Shown here: piece after piece, positions 21,950 through 32,262 of the stretch
Numbering within the stretch: the stretch's first letter is position 1
How the letters are laid out: each line of letters starts with the position of its first letter
Source of the DNA: Symsagittifera roscoffensis
Lineage: Eukaryota; Xenacoelomorpha; Acoela; Convolutidae
NCBI RefSeq assembly: GCF_963678635.1
Contig: NC_087071.1
Coordinates: 26,523,378-26,587,377 of the forward strand
DNA: 64,000 nt
Reading direction: 5' to 3'
Translations under genes and position numbers: made by a program
Notes under the pieces: generated by a model
The model's database searches: none
The model's input: the letters and a program-made list of their open reading frames with translations, nothing else
Told to the model about the DNA's origin: nothing

Positions 21950-22640
21950 TCACGGTAAAAACAAAAAATTTTTTGTCTTTTTGGATCTATGGTTTCCCAC
22001 TCTACAATAAAAAACTCCAATATTAAATTTTTTCATAGAAAAGTTGAAAATTGTGAGACAAAAACCATGGCCCAAGTTTAACTCTAAATTTCCTGGGAAC
22101 CAATAAAAGTGACAATAATCGTTTAGGAGTGATATGACTGAGGATGAGGAAGTGTTAATAACATCCTTTGCGGACGGTAGGTTGGTAGAACGGTCGATGA
22201 ATAGAAGAACGTAATTTTTCGTTCCCCAAAAAGCGTCCAATGATCCGGCGAAATCTGAATTTACTTCCTAGTTTGCAAATAAGGACAACTACGTCAGCTT
22301 AGCCTCATGGTCTGTTTTCAACAAAACTAAGGTTCTTACCAGCTTCCAAGCACTGATTGCATGATTTGCCGCAGTGGTAACTCTCTCTTTTGATTTTTGA
22401 CCGCCAGATTAAAAAAGCCAGGAATTTTTTCCAAACTGGCCGGGGTGAGTTTCATGAGCCTTGAACTAAAGGATCCATAAATTGCCGCTCGAAAAATGTA
22501 TTGTCTGAAAACAGGCGCTCGTATTGTGTGATAATTTTTTTCATAGTTTTTCTTGTATGATCCATGAATGCTCATCGATCGACCGCTCTTGTTGGTTGTA
22601 ATCAGGTCCCAAATGATTTTGTCGTACTTGCTCATAATTT
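21950..22640 (-). pseudogene. Ty3-like integrase, copy one
   Basis: The minus strand shows the end of an integrase zinc finger at about 22340-22390, as Cys-x2-Cys followed by LEAGKNLSF after a frame change. The catalytic core follows: SDFAGSLDAFWGTKNYVLLF with the first Asp, then IDRSTNLPSAKDVINTSSSS and a segment with WFPG where the second Asp motif should be. That motif reads LNLGHGFC here, so the second catalytic Asp is lost or the frame is shifted. The DFAG and KNY-V-L-L-F-IDR pattern separates it from the integrase at 13.6-14.1 kb, so this is a different Ty3/gypsy lineage. Confidence 0.75.
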
Positions 22641-23489
22641 GGAACCATTTGTTTGTGTATTGGTCTTTGGGATTTAAAATTGATGTGGGTAGTACTAAGT
22701 CTGTTTTACACGTCTAAAGAGACTAGCGTGCTCACTGGTTAAAGGTACATATTTAACATTAAGGGATATTATGTGATCATCTGGGAACACAACATTTTCA
22801 TTTAGCATGATGAAAAAGAGCAAGAAATTCTCAGCAATAGCATGACGAAAAGGAGCAAAGCCTTGTCTAAAACGAAGAGAATTTTAAGATTTAATTTTGA
22901 GTTGTCTAGGGTAAACAATTTGCCGAACACTTTTCTGATCTAACCTGAGAATTATTGCAATTCTTGAGTGACTGAGCAAACCACGAGAAAATAGGAGCAA
23001 TAATTCTAAGCTTTAATGAAGCTAATGATCTCTCGTTAAAATTTCGACCAATCAGATTGCTAGATTTTTCCGATTTTTTTATTTTAATATTTACAATTGC
23101 TCTTACCGCGACGACAAAAAATCTACAGAAATAGAGTAGATATAATTAGAGTCTTTTGTGTTAGTTAAAATGTTCTGAATTATGTCTAAAGGAGCAACGA
23201 CAAAACCTCCGTCATAAGGAGAGGAAGTTGAGGTTTTGTTTGAAGAAAACTTTGCAGCGAGTTCAATGGTTTTCTACTCCCCCTTGGAACTGCTCAAGGG
23301 TAGTGTCCAATCCGTTATGTGAGGCTTCTGTCTTCAGTCTTTTTCTTTAATATCAATATTTTCAATGATATTTGCGACTTATGCTCGTAACTTTTCAAAC
23401 ACAATCACAATAGGGTGACTATTATCCCAATAGTATGCTGAAAATTTGTTTAGCAGAAGTCAAGTGGGGAACTCTTGAACATATTGGTT
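22641..23489 (-). other. decayed RNase H/linker region, not resolved
   Basis: By position, between the RT thumb at 23490-23663 and integrase, this 850 bases should hold RNase H. I see only stop-broken fragments and no secure motif. Most of it is missing from the second block of the tandem duplication. Confidence 0.35.
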
Positions 23490-23663
23490 CACCAAATCAA
23501 AGAATAAACGTTTTTCATATATATTTTTCGCTATTGCAACCTTTTTTATTGCGTATGCTTTACCGATAAAAGGTCCTAATCCGGCTTCCAAAATTTTAAA
23601 ACCCAAACCATTCTGTTTCTTTCTGGATAGACACACGTTTCCCATTTCACCGCCATATTGTTT
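23490..23663 (-). pseudogene. RT thumb fragment, copy one
   Basis: The minus-strand frame contains LGFKILEAGLGPFIGKAYAI followed by KKVAIAKN. It matches the thumb of retroelement RT, where a Leu-Gly-Phe/Tyr-x-Ile segment is followed by Gly-x-x-Pro, then an Ala-Ile helix and a Pro/Ala-Lys-Asn turn. A nearly identical copy lies at 25755-25915. Here it is cut off directly by beta-helix sequence at 23664, the junction of the tandem duplication. Confidence 0.65.
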
Positions 23664-23900
23664 CCTGTGTAGTAACCGTATAGGAATAATTGTCGGAGGT
23701 GATTGCACTGTCACTAATTGCAAAATTGATCACTGTGCTATTGGGATTCTTGTTGGGCCTTACGACCTGTTGAGGATGGAATCAAACACAATCAGGCGCT
23801 GCCGGCATTCACCGTATGTGGAACCAGGAGCCAATTCTATTATCTACCTGGATATCAACCCAAACACGAGATCTTCAACTCATCAAAACAATGGTAGTTC
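23664..23900 (+). pseudogene. beta-helix fragment, second copy
   Basis: This is a close copy of 19940-20190: it carries the same VGPY, then NTIRRCRHSPYVEPGA, and DINPNTRSSTHQ segments. It has no upstream exons, because the duplication begins inside the gene, and it ends where the copies diverge at about 23890. It cannot make a full protein. Confidence 0.7.
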
Positions 23901-23989
23901 AGATGCAACATTTTTCTCATTGTTCCGACCAATTATACAGATGAACAAAAACTTATAGATAATTAAAGGGACGAATGAGAATGTTTGTA

Positions 23990-25220
23990 CTTTCATTTGA
24001 AGTTTTAGTTGAAATTGGTATCAAAGTATTCTAGTGTGTTTTTCAATTCTGAATCAATTGTTGACAAAATTTCTCTCACTTTGTCTGTTTCTTCTCGCTG
24101 GTCAGTGTTCTTGAATGGCACCCAGAAATTGATTTGATGGGAGAACTGAGCGTGGCTGAATCCAGAGATACTAACTGTGATACTCCCACTGGGGCTGATA
24201 AAATAGAAGACCAGGTAAGCGTTGTCTCGGCTTCTAATGTGGGTTTCCGTGGCGAATCTGATAACATGGTCAAGAAATCTGAGGATCACCATCATGTAAA
24301 GCCCGCAGATGGAGGGTAATTGCGGTAGATCTTTCGTCTATGGCTATGGTCGTCGCATGGTTAGGGGTGGTTCCTCGTCTGAGTGGAGATAGGGTGACGA
24401 GCCGTGCCTCTAATTGTGAAGGGTCCCTGTTACGTACTCGTTTGGTCAGCGAACGTCGATCCGCTTGACTGTGTCGCGCTCGTAAGTGCGACTTTCTCAT
24501 CACTTAAAATACTCAAATCAAAATTGTGGTCACTGGGTATTATCCTGGCAAACAGGGGCATTGTTATTCGAAACGTCGTCGCAGTAATCGTCTATCAAAC
24601 CATCCCAGCAGTTAAGGTTAAGAAAAGAAGAGGAACCTGAGGTTATCTGTAGCGACTCGGTTTATACTATAATTTCCGCTGGAGTATTCGGAGAAGTGGA
24701 AGCTGCTCTATTTGAACACAGTGTCGTCTGAAATGGAGATGTCCGTGGGGCCTTCATTGGAGAACCTTGTTTATTTTCTGGGTGAACTGGGTAATTTGTT
24801 AGTTTCACTCAACATAGGTTTCGATTTTATTAAAACTTTTGAGGAACATAGTAGTTTTTTGCCTTTGAGAACATAGTCAGAGTTCACTAAAAATGACCCT
24901 TTTTGAGTGTAGGTGTGTGATCCAAATAGTCGATGGTTGCTTCTTTGGCAGTTTTAAGATATGGTTATCCATTTTTCCGATTATTATTTTCTATGAAGTT
25001 TACCTCCTGAGGTCAGCTTTAACGGTACCGTTCGACAACTATGGGCTTCTGCATTAGGGGTCCTGCAATTTTCTGCGGGAATGGAGTTCAAGGAAAGGTT
25101 GTCCTCCGAGTCTGTGGATGATTCCATGTCCGCGTCCGCGTATCCGTCCCCTGCCCCATCGTGTAGCTCCCACTTCTTGGCCCGACGGTCACACATGATC
25201 ATTTTTCTTGATCTAAGCAA
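23990..25220 (-). pseudogene. 3' part of a Ty3-like element, copy two
   Basis: This is the second version of 20845-21776. It keeps the acidic start MIMCDRRAKKWELHDGAGDG at about 25200 and the final frame 24295-24005 of 96 codons, whose end reads VREILSTIDSELKNTLEYF. That last frame is longer and cleaner than in copy one and has an ordinary soluble-protein composition. It may be the C-terminus of a real protein, but I recognise no family. Stretch 24550-24820 has no counterpart in copy one. Confidence 0.5.
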
Positions 25221-25379
25221 TTATCAATAAAAATTAGGTTTTTCCACTTGGTGTTTGCAGTTTGGTTGAAGTTTGCCCAAAAAAAAGTACATCCGAATGA
25301 AAGTTGATTATTAATTCTCAATTTCCGGATGATTTTTTGACTAAGTAGTTTAAAATCGGTTATGGTAATTCGTATGACA

Positions 25380-25745
25380 TAGCCATTAAATCATTTTCAC
25401 GGTAAATACAATTTTTTTTTAGTCCTGTTGGATCTATGGCTTCCCACTCTCTAATAAAACATTCCTTTATTAAATTTTTCACAGAAAAATTAAAAACTGT
25501 GAGACAAAAACCATGGCCCAAGTTTAACTCTAAATTTCCTTGGGAACTAATGAAAGTGACAATAATTGTTTAGGAGTGATATGACTGAGGATGAGGAAGT
25601 GTTAATAACAACCTTTGCGGACAGGAGATTGGTAGAACGGTCGATGAATAGAAGAACGTAATTTTTTTTCCCAAAAAGCGTCAAATGATCCGGCGAAATC
25701 TGAATTTAAATTCCTAGTTTGCAAATAAGGACAAATACCTCAGCT
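25380..25745 (-). pseudogene. Ty3-like integrase core, copy two
   Basis: Nucleotide similarity to 21950-22270 is high throughout, including the segments that encode the DFAG and IDRSTN motifs, but indels break the frame more than in copy one. The zinc finger and RNase H are deleted, so the integrase lies directly next to the RT thumb. Confidence 0.65.
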
Positions 25746-25754
25746 TAGTTTTTG

Positions 25755-26900
25755 TTTTCATTTATATTTTTTGGTTTTGCAACCTTTTTTATTGCGTCTG
25801 CTTCAACAATAAAAGGTCGTAATCCGGCTTCCAAAATTTTAAAACCCAAACCATTCTGTTTCTTTCTGGATAAATGCACTTTTCCCCATTTCACCGGCAT
25901 ATTGTTTCTTGTGTAGAAAAGGAAGTATTCGATTTTAAATTGATCTTCGTTCTTCCACTTTTCGCTTCTATGCTATTAATTTATCATCTTTATATCAAAT
26001 TGTGAATGGTTTTCCTTTTAAAAGTGAGTCAAAGACTCTTTGAGAACTTTTTGGGCCTATTGCCCAGTCCATGAAATTGGCTGAAAATTGGTACATGCCC
26101 GTGTTGTCGCCGCCTACGATACTAAAGTTTCATTCGTTACTTGTTTTCTCGCACAATTTTGAGTTGGCAAAATGCGTCAAGATTTTTGAACCAGACCTGT
26201 ACGTCGGTTTTTCCCAATAGTTGGAACGCAATATATTTTATGAGTTCATGTATGTTCGGCATTTGACATTTGGTTTTTTTTTTTTTAAATGATTGCCCAG
26301 TAGTTTTGAATCCAACTTAATCGAGCCGTTTGTCCTTCTAGTGATTTCGATTGGACTTATGAAGCAATTTTTGTCGTTTTATTCAAATTTTGTGATGTGT
26401 CCCTCGATTATCATTATTGTTAACACTTCATTCACTCCAGAAAAAGGAAGGTAATGCCTCTCTTCTGCTTTTTTCTAGAACCGATTTGAAAGAGGAGTGA
26501 AATCTTTAACTTTTCTATCATTCGATATCTGGTCGGTTCTAGTTAACAAGTCTTTAAATTGTGCGAAAAATTGGTTTGTCGAAAAATCGTTGCTCAGTGG
26601 ACTTAATCTCTCCTGATGGGTGTTTGACTGACTAAACCAGCAGTGTACATTTCTTCTGATTCATTTCTATCCCAAACTTTGAGAGATTGTCTTTGCCAAG
26701 ATATTCCGCTCTTGTCCTCCCTTGATGATGAAGAGAGTTTCTTCACAAATCCACCCACATGATTGAGTCCTGAAATTCATTTTTGCCAAAACAGGTGAGC
26801 TCGCAGTCTAACTCTTTTATACGATTCTCCACGGGGTATATTTTCAGGTTGGGGTATCTTAGATGAAATTCACTGGGCTTGCTTCGATGAAATTAACAAG
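25755..26900 (-). pseudogene. RT of the Ty3-like element
   Basis: Reading the minus strand, the thumb at 25755-25915 (LGFKILEAGLRPF, then AIKKVAKPKN) is preceded at about 25980-26010 by a YKDD catalytic box and at about 26040-26090 by the segment before it. That segment is GL-x-x-x-P-K-x-FSKSL, corresponding to the Gly-Leu and Phe-Gln landmarks of RT palm. The upstream part to about 26900 is in decayed frames and has no clean motif. The order RT thumb then integrase further along the minus strand fits a Ty3/gypsy pol. Stops and frameshifts rule out activity. Confidence 0.6.
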
Positions 26901-27109
26901 GCTTGCTGAATCTACAGGTATGTTCGAAACTACAAAAATCTCTCATCCTAGCGCTATTTTCAATTGTTTTTGGTCTCTAGTCCACTATGATTGTAAAATG
27001 TTCTTACAATTGATACTGAAGAATAGTCTTTAACACTCTGACCGTTCTCATTCCAGGCGCTTACCAGTTCACATAATTCTTGGTTTCCACGTATGTACAA
27101 CTATCAGTA

Positions 27110-27600
27110 TGGACATTATCATCTACAGTATTTACATTTAGTCGTTTGTTCTTCGCATTACAAATTTTCACAAATTGTCTTTTGTAATTACATTTTTTTA
27201 CAAAAAGTTTCATTCGCTGCACAGGCATTCAGTGTCCGCTCGTGAAAAGATTGCCATATTTCATACACGCATTACGTTTTCCGTTTTGAGACTTGGTTCT
27301 TTCTTTTCATGGTTATTTACGTTGGAAAACTTTGAAATCAACCCACTGGTTGTCGAAATTTCTAAGCTCAATAGCTTTTGATGGTCAAAGTAGCCCCTTT
27401 TATCTATGAGCGCCTGACTTAAAGCTTCTGAAGTACTGATGGTTGCTGACAACAGTTTTCGTTGGGTCTCGCTATTCTTCAAGTTGAAAAAAAGGATATC
27501 TCTGATCCATTCTATTTCGCCAGTCTCTCTGATATTACAGGTGCTGCAAGTTCTGGCAACGCTTTCCAAAATTGATCGAACAATTTTCTGTCTCTTTGCT
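27110..27600 (-). pseudogene. Gag with degenerate zinc knuckle
   Basis: The frame 27569-27261 contains ETGEIEWIRDILFFNLKNSE and then SEALSQALIDKRGYFDHQKL. This resembles the last capsid helices of Ty3/gypsy Gag, in which a Glu-x-Ile-Arg-Asp segment precedes the nucleocapsid. Further downstream at 27110-27240 a knuckle-like array is visible as CMKYGNLF-x-x-GH followed by more Cys residues, with indels. It sits at the correct place upstream of RT for one element. I found no LTR on the outer side. Confidence 0.6.
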
Positions 27601-27639
27601 TTGGAATTAAAAGTTTTTACCTCCCAAATGTGATATTTG

Positions 27640-28560
27640 GGAGTTTATATAACCTGAGTCCAAAAGGTCTCAAAAAGTTTTAACCCTTTTTCCTTCGTTA
27701 CCGAGAGCTAAGAATAAAATTCATCGTCATTTCTTGTCTGCGTCGGCTCTTCTCAATTCATTGATTTTTTTCTTTTTTACTTTCTTGATCCATTTATCTT
27801 CGGCGGCTTCATATATTTTTGTCGCATTCTGATTCCTTCTGTATCCGACTGACTCTTTCCGTGTCCTGCTCGCTAAGATTCTTCATGTCTATATTATCGT
27901 TTGCTTTTATTGTCAATTAAAAATCGTCCCTCTGTTGGGTCCAGAAAAGCGGGGGTCCTTAGTATGGTTTGGCCAGAAAAAAGGGATTCCCCGCAGATTC
28001 GGTTCGTACTACTGTGCCATAATGAAATTTTGGAATGTTCTAACTAGGTTTGCACAAACTATCGGATTGATTCGAGTGATAATCAGATTAGAGCCTTTTC
28101 AATTGTAATTCGAACAACATGAAAATGTTTGGAACAAAACTTTTCGGTGTTGAAAAAACCGGTCTTACCTTTTTAATCTTTCGTCTGTTTTTGAGCTAAT
28201 ACGTTGAGCGTGCAGGTTTACAAAAGCTTATTTATGCTTATTTTAAGCCGTGAAAATGTAGTTTCATTCAAGTATAGTTAATTTTTGGTTTTGTCAGCTC
28301 CATGGGAATCATTTTTTTAAAAACTCGAAAAAAAAATCTGCAAAAAAAAATTTTTGAAAATTTTTTGAAAAGGTTTCTAATTTAATTTTTACGGTTATTT
28401 TTTTGCTTTTCTAGTCTTTTTTTTGTACAAAAACTGATTTTTAATTGTCCTTTTTTACTATGACTGTCGAATACGCCTAAGTTATTTTTTCGCTTACATC
28501 TTTTTATCACACCACACAGAAAAACAACAACACTAATTTGAAAAAACTTTGTATGTTTTT
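27640..28560. other. no gene seen
   Basis: This AT-rich stretch follows the Gag start. It could include an LTR or leader of the second Ty3-like element, but I found no repeated partner in the window. Poly-A/T runs at 28313-28380 are simple sequence. The minus-strand frame 28597-28382 is Lys-rich and not convincing. Confidence 0.5.
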
Positions 28561-28567
28561 TTAAGAT

Positions 28568-28941
28568 AATGGTCGGTACATTTTGTGCTAAATGCACAGT
28601 ATCTGGCTACCACTGTTTGTTTCTGAAATTCAACAAATGATGTCACTCCGATTCCACGCTGTGAGAATTTCGATAAAAGGAAGAAAATTCGCGAAGAGCT
28701 GCGAAAACATCGAACAATACTGGGAGATGTTCTCGGATCCGAACCTCATTGTGCGGTTTCATGTGATTAGTGCTCGAGCGTTAATTACAGAAGGACATCA
28801 GAATATGTTATTTGCCAAAAGTGTCAAGTGAGCGCCTTTTGCTCCCGTATCTGCTTATTAAAAGGATCTTCAAGGCATAAAAAGGGTTGTGATTGGGTGA
28901 CCGATATAATCAGTAAATACGAACAAATCAATGTTCGTTGA
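28568..28941 (+). pseudogene. MYND zinc-finger gene or pseudogene
   Basis: The plus strand encodes a complete set of MYND-type zinc ligands from 28762 to 28890: Cys-x2-Cys, then CQKC, then SAFCSRIC, then a His seven residues on and Cys after HKKG. Spacing matches the MYND consensus throughout. MYND fingers bind Pro-rich partner peptides and occur in SMYD methyltransferases and many adaptor proteins. A TAG lies between the first two cysteines (28768-28770). It could be a stop or the end of an intron (acceptor ATTAG), so the first Cys may come from an upstream exon. An open start, MVGTFCAKCTVSGYHC, lies at 28568 in a compatible position, with a stop between. The finger ends 15 residues before TGA (28939-28941), and AATAAA follows within ten bases. 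Confidence 0.55.
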
Positions 28942-28949
28942 CAAAAAAT

Positions 28950-29466
28950 AAAAAGATATATCTGGCTAAAAATAAAAAGTATACAAAAAATTACGTCAAA
29001 CGTCCAAGAAAATCAAAACCAAAACACTTGGGCCAAAATGTGCTTTTTTTCGGGTTTGTGGGTTTGTTGTATATCACTTTGAGAAGCAACCAACACTGAG
29101 TTTAGTACGATAAAAGTATTCGGGCCGAAAATGGATCCAGACCAATTGTTTAAATCAATTAAAAATGTTTTACATTCAAATCAAAAAAAAGCAAAATGAT
29201 TTTAAACCGAATTGAATTGATTCTAATTCAAAATGGAAAAATCTATTTCGATCAATTCCAAATCGCTTTAACATTTTTGTCTTAAAATTTGATCCAGCTT
29301 AAATTTGATTTTTTTTGCGGTTTGAATTTTGATTTTTTTTAAGTGAATTTCAAATACATTTGCTAAAATGCTCTTCAAATACAAAAGTCCAAATGATAAG
29401 AAAAAACGAGAATAACTTAAAATTTCCAAAGTAGATTTTAATTTTAGATATCCCAGTATAAATTAA
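28950..29466. other. AT-rich spacer
   Basis: About 500 bases with many AAAAT, ATTGA and AATTC words. No open frame, repeat unit or RNA structure stands out. Confidence 0.5.
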
Positions 29467-29468
29467 AA

Positions 29469-29994
29469 CAAGACTGCTCGTATCAGGGCAAAGCCCTAAA
29501 GTTCCGACTGCCTTTTAAGGTCTATGGAGCATTTATAAGATGAAAACTTTCAATGTAATTTAAAAAATTTTAAAAAAATTTTGAAAAAATTTGAGATTTT
29601 ATGCAAAAACATCCCCCACACTTCATATTAAGAAGAAATTGATAGATTTTGCGCCTATTAACAAATCAATTATGGCATATAAGCTTCCTTGAATCAATTT
29701 GGAACGATTTCTAAGACCGATTAAATCTCGCTTACGCGTTAATAGCGCGAAATTTATCGCGCGTTAATTGTCCCAAATTGGCCAAAATGGCAATCTTTAA
29801 ACCCCCATAACTTTACGAAAAATGATCACAGGTAAAATATTATTTCAAATTCAAGCTCAGGACAACAATAGCTTTCGAATGATATTTTAAAAAATCCGTC
29901 AAAAACGGCTAGTTAAAAAGTCGAAATTTGTCTGGAGAAAAAAAACCCATCCCGAGCACAAATATTCCGTTACTTTCGTATCGAAAGTCGGAAC
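29469..29994 (-). mobile_element. HINE-like element, copy A
   Basis: Full-length copy. In element orientation (minus) it starts GTTCCGACTTTCGATACG, has an ACTTTCG-TAT-CGAAAGT hairpin at the start, GCGCG palindromes in the middle, an inner AGTCGGAAC repeat that is the inverse of the start, a TCAGGGC-GAA-GCCCTGA-type hairpin, and the end CGAGCAGTCTTG. It is flanked by AA on both sides on the plus strand, that is TT in element orientation. Asymmetric terminal repeats, a 3' hairpin and insertion between T residues are the marks of Helentron-derived HINEs. It has no coding capacity. Confidence 0.7.
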
Positions 29995-30124
29995 AATAAG
30001 TTCTTTTAGAAATTTAGATTGATCTGGAAGTCTAAATCATTTGGTATAGTGTACATTATAAGTCAGTTTGGATCAATTTTGAATTGATTTGCAGTTGGTT
30101 CAAATATTAAAAAAAAACATTTTT

Positions 30125-30283
30125 CCAGTGCGGAAATGCTCTAAACCTAACAAAACAATACAGTAGATTTTGGTGCTCAATAAACTAATATGTGTAAGAA
30201 TATAACAGCTCCTACACATATTAGTTTATTGAGCACCAAAACCAACTGAATTTTTTGTTAAGTTTAGATTATTTCCGCACTGG
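30125..30283. mobile_element. foldback MITE, 159 bp
   Basis: An almost perfect palindrome: CCAGTGCGGAAAT at the left end is mirrored by ATTTCCGCACTGG at the right, and the arm TTTGGTGCTCAATAAACTAA is mirrored by an exact inverse. Only about 25 bases form the loop. Termini beginning CAGTG recall Tc1/mariner or hAT-type non-autonomous elements. No clear target duplication is visible. Confidence 0.8.
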
Positions 30284-30449
30284 AATTTTATCTCGTAATA
30301 GCAGAATTTTATTAGTCGTAGGTCATTATATCCGATTTAATTAACTTTCTTGAATTTGACCGTAGGACAGAATGAAGACTTATCGGAAAGATTACACAGA
30401 TATGTATGACATAAGTATTCATCGGGGGGTTGTTGTAAATGGGCAAACG

Positions 30450-30520
30450 CTAGGGAGGGGGGGGGGGGTAATGGAAGGGGAATAAGTCCACCTCCAACTT
30501 TACCACCCCCCCCCCCCCCA
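30450..30520. repeat. poly-G and poly-C hairpin
   Basis: A G-run broken by a single A (30453-30468) is followed after about 35 bases by a C-run (30505-30519) and then an A-run. The inner flanks GGTAATGGAAGG and CCTCCAACTTTACC also pair, so the whole can fold into a GC-clamped hairpin or form a G-quadruplex. Lengths of such runs are often unreliable in assemblies. Confidence 0.7.
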
Positions 30521-30734
30521 AAAAAAAAAGTTTCTAATGTCTTAACAAAATTGTTGAAAAAAAAAAAAATTCAGTTTTTGAGAAACATAAAAAATTAACA
30601 GAAAATATCAAAGCTAAGCAGAAAAAAAAATGAAATTGAACAACACGTAACCCACGTAACCAACAAAATGTGGTTCAAAATGTAGAAAAGACTTTAAGTG
30701 CGTTGAAATTCGCATCTCAGTAAAGTGGAAAAAA

Positions 30735-30920
30735 AATCGATTATAATTTAGTTTCATTGTCAGTGTCCACAAAAGTGAAAAATAAATCAATTATAATGGA
30801 TGAAAAAAGGATTTTGTTGCCTCAAAAAATACTAATATTATAATCCATTTCTAATTGATTATAATCGATTTGTTTTCACTTTTGTGGACACTGACAAGGA
30901 AACTCAATTATAACCGATTT
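30735..30920. mobile_element. foldback MITE, 185 bp
   Basis: The core GTCAGTGTCCACAAAAGTG at 30759 is mirrored by CACTTTTGTGGACACTGAC ending at 30895. Outside it, AATCGATTATAATT and GTTTC at 30735-30756 are mirrored by GAAAC and AATTATAACCGATT at 30899-30919. The arms TCAATTATAATGGAT and ATCCATTTCTAATTGA extend the pairing inward. It has no coding capacity. Confidence 0.75.
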
Positions 30921-31677
30921 TTATTTATGGAACTCTAATGCGGGTGATAATAATTTCGAAAATAATTGTTGAAACTACCAGAATAAACTTTTCGTTCCGG
31001 TCTGACCCACATTTTTGTAAAACTTGCAAATTACGAAATGATTGATTTTTGAACGCTGAGGTTTCCGCTGGTATCACTTAACTTTCAGTGGTGTCGTTGA
31101 AACGCATTCGGTTTTGCATTGGTTAGTTTGACAAAAGCCAAACGCTTTAGCCATAATTTAAGGCTTCTTGATACAACACATCAGACAATCTCAACAAAAA
31201 TGACTTTTTCTCTTAGAAACTGTTTGCAACAAAACAGTTTTTTATAACTAACCAAATGCAAAAAGCTATCATTGCCGTTAAATTGTTCATGAGACGTGTC
31301 ATGGTTTGTATTGGTTTGTTTCGACTGCTGACGAACCACTGCCGACAAAATTAAATGCTTCGTATATAACATGAGACCAATTATTCAATTTTAGTGAAAA
31401 CATAGTAAAAATAAAAACCGTTTTATGAAAACAGTTATGACTAATCTATTCTCGTAAGAAAAACTATAACAACACTATTACTATGATTTTACTTAATCAT
31501 ATGCAAATTGGCAATGATTGCCAAAAAATCAACCAGATAACTGTGCTCATTTTGCATTGGTTTGTTTTCCAGAGACTGAAACACTCAGCAGTTATGATTA
31601 TAAGTGACAAAAATTAAACTGTTCGAATGCAGTGAAAAATTATTGGTTTTTCAATAAAATCAGAATAAGTTTACGCA
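30921..31677. other. no gene seen
   Basis: AT-rich DNA with repeated words such as TTGCATTGGTTTG and AAACAGTTATGA on both strands, suggesting old repeat material. The minus frame 31372-31181 is not convincing. Confidence 0.45.
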
Positions 31678-31968
31678 TTGATTCCGAGCACGAAAATTTT
31701 GCAAGGCATAAAAACGAAATTACAAAACGATACGAAATTACTTTTCCGAGTTATTAAAGGCCACAAAAGCTGTACAAAATCCGTCAAGTTAGATTTTACA
31801 AGGAATTTGCACTTATTAAAGATGTCATCAGCTCTTCTAAGTAATGGGGAAAAGTGGATCCAAAAATTTAATCAGGATAGGGCGATATATTGCACAAGTG
31901 AAGATCGGGAAATTTCAGAGCTCATTGGTTTAATTTGGAAATCATTTCTTAAGTTAACATCTTCGTAA
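31678..31968 (+). CDS. ORF of 96 codons, unknown
   Basis: A clean plus-strand frame from ATG to TAA with ordinary, Lys/Leu/Ser-rich, mostly helical composition. It contains SALLSNGEKWIQKFNQDRAI. It lies 295 bases upstream of the good exon at 32263 and on the same strand, so it could contain an upstream exon of that gene; a weak donor, CTAA|GTAATGG, lies inside at about 31839. I recognise no domain. A chance frame is possible, but its composition is better than most here. Confidence 0.3.
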   Translation: MIPSTKILQGIKTKLQNDTKLLFRVIKGHKSCTKSVKLDFTRNLHLLKMSSALLSNGEKWIQKFNQDRAIYCTSEDREISELIGLIWKSFLKLTSS

Positions 31969-31984
31969 CCTCTCCCCTCCCTCC

Positions 31985-32262
31985 GTCCTCCGCGCTCGAA
32001 CAGTTTTGGAAGAGGAGGTTAAATTCTAAGTGGAAGTTTTTAGCCAATCAGTATCGAGCATTTTAAATGCAGCGCTTAGCAAACTAAATCTAAGCATTAG
32101 TGCTCGGATAGAAGTTATTAGCTTGGTTTATCTGGGGGGGGGGGGGGGGGGGGTGGTAATATCTTGATTTCTTTTTCTCAATTTTCACTCCAACCTTGAA
32201 ACTTACTATCAGATATTGTTTGAGTAGACTAATGATCTTTACCTGCAATCTATCGAACTAAG
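31985..32262. other. spacer with 20-base poly-G run
   Basis: The stretch contains CTCCCCTCCCTCCGTCC-like pyrimidine sequence near 31972-31990 and an uninterrupted run of about 20 G residues at 32134-32153. No coding signal is visible. Confidence 0.6.

Larger units (their letters stand above)
19940..25920. repeat. tandem duplication of a 3.7-kb block
   Basis: Block one runs from about 19940 to 23663 and block two from about 23664 to 25915. Shared segments keep the same order: beta-helix piece (19940-20190 with 23664-23890), pol-tail segment (20700-21410 with 23930-24540), a further segment (21400-22260 with 24820-25740) and RT-thumb segment (23500-23660 with 25755-25915). Block two lacks roughly 460 bases after the beta-helix piece and 1.2 kb before the RT thumb, and has about 270 bases absent from block one. 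The junction at 23663 joins TGTGTAG of the RT segment to AGTAAC of the beta-helix segment, with only AG or so shared. Confidence 0.85.

Noticed and set aside
28382-28597. 71-codon Lys-rich minus-strand ORF
   Set aside because: It is the antisense of poly-T and poly-A runs and has no start context or motif.
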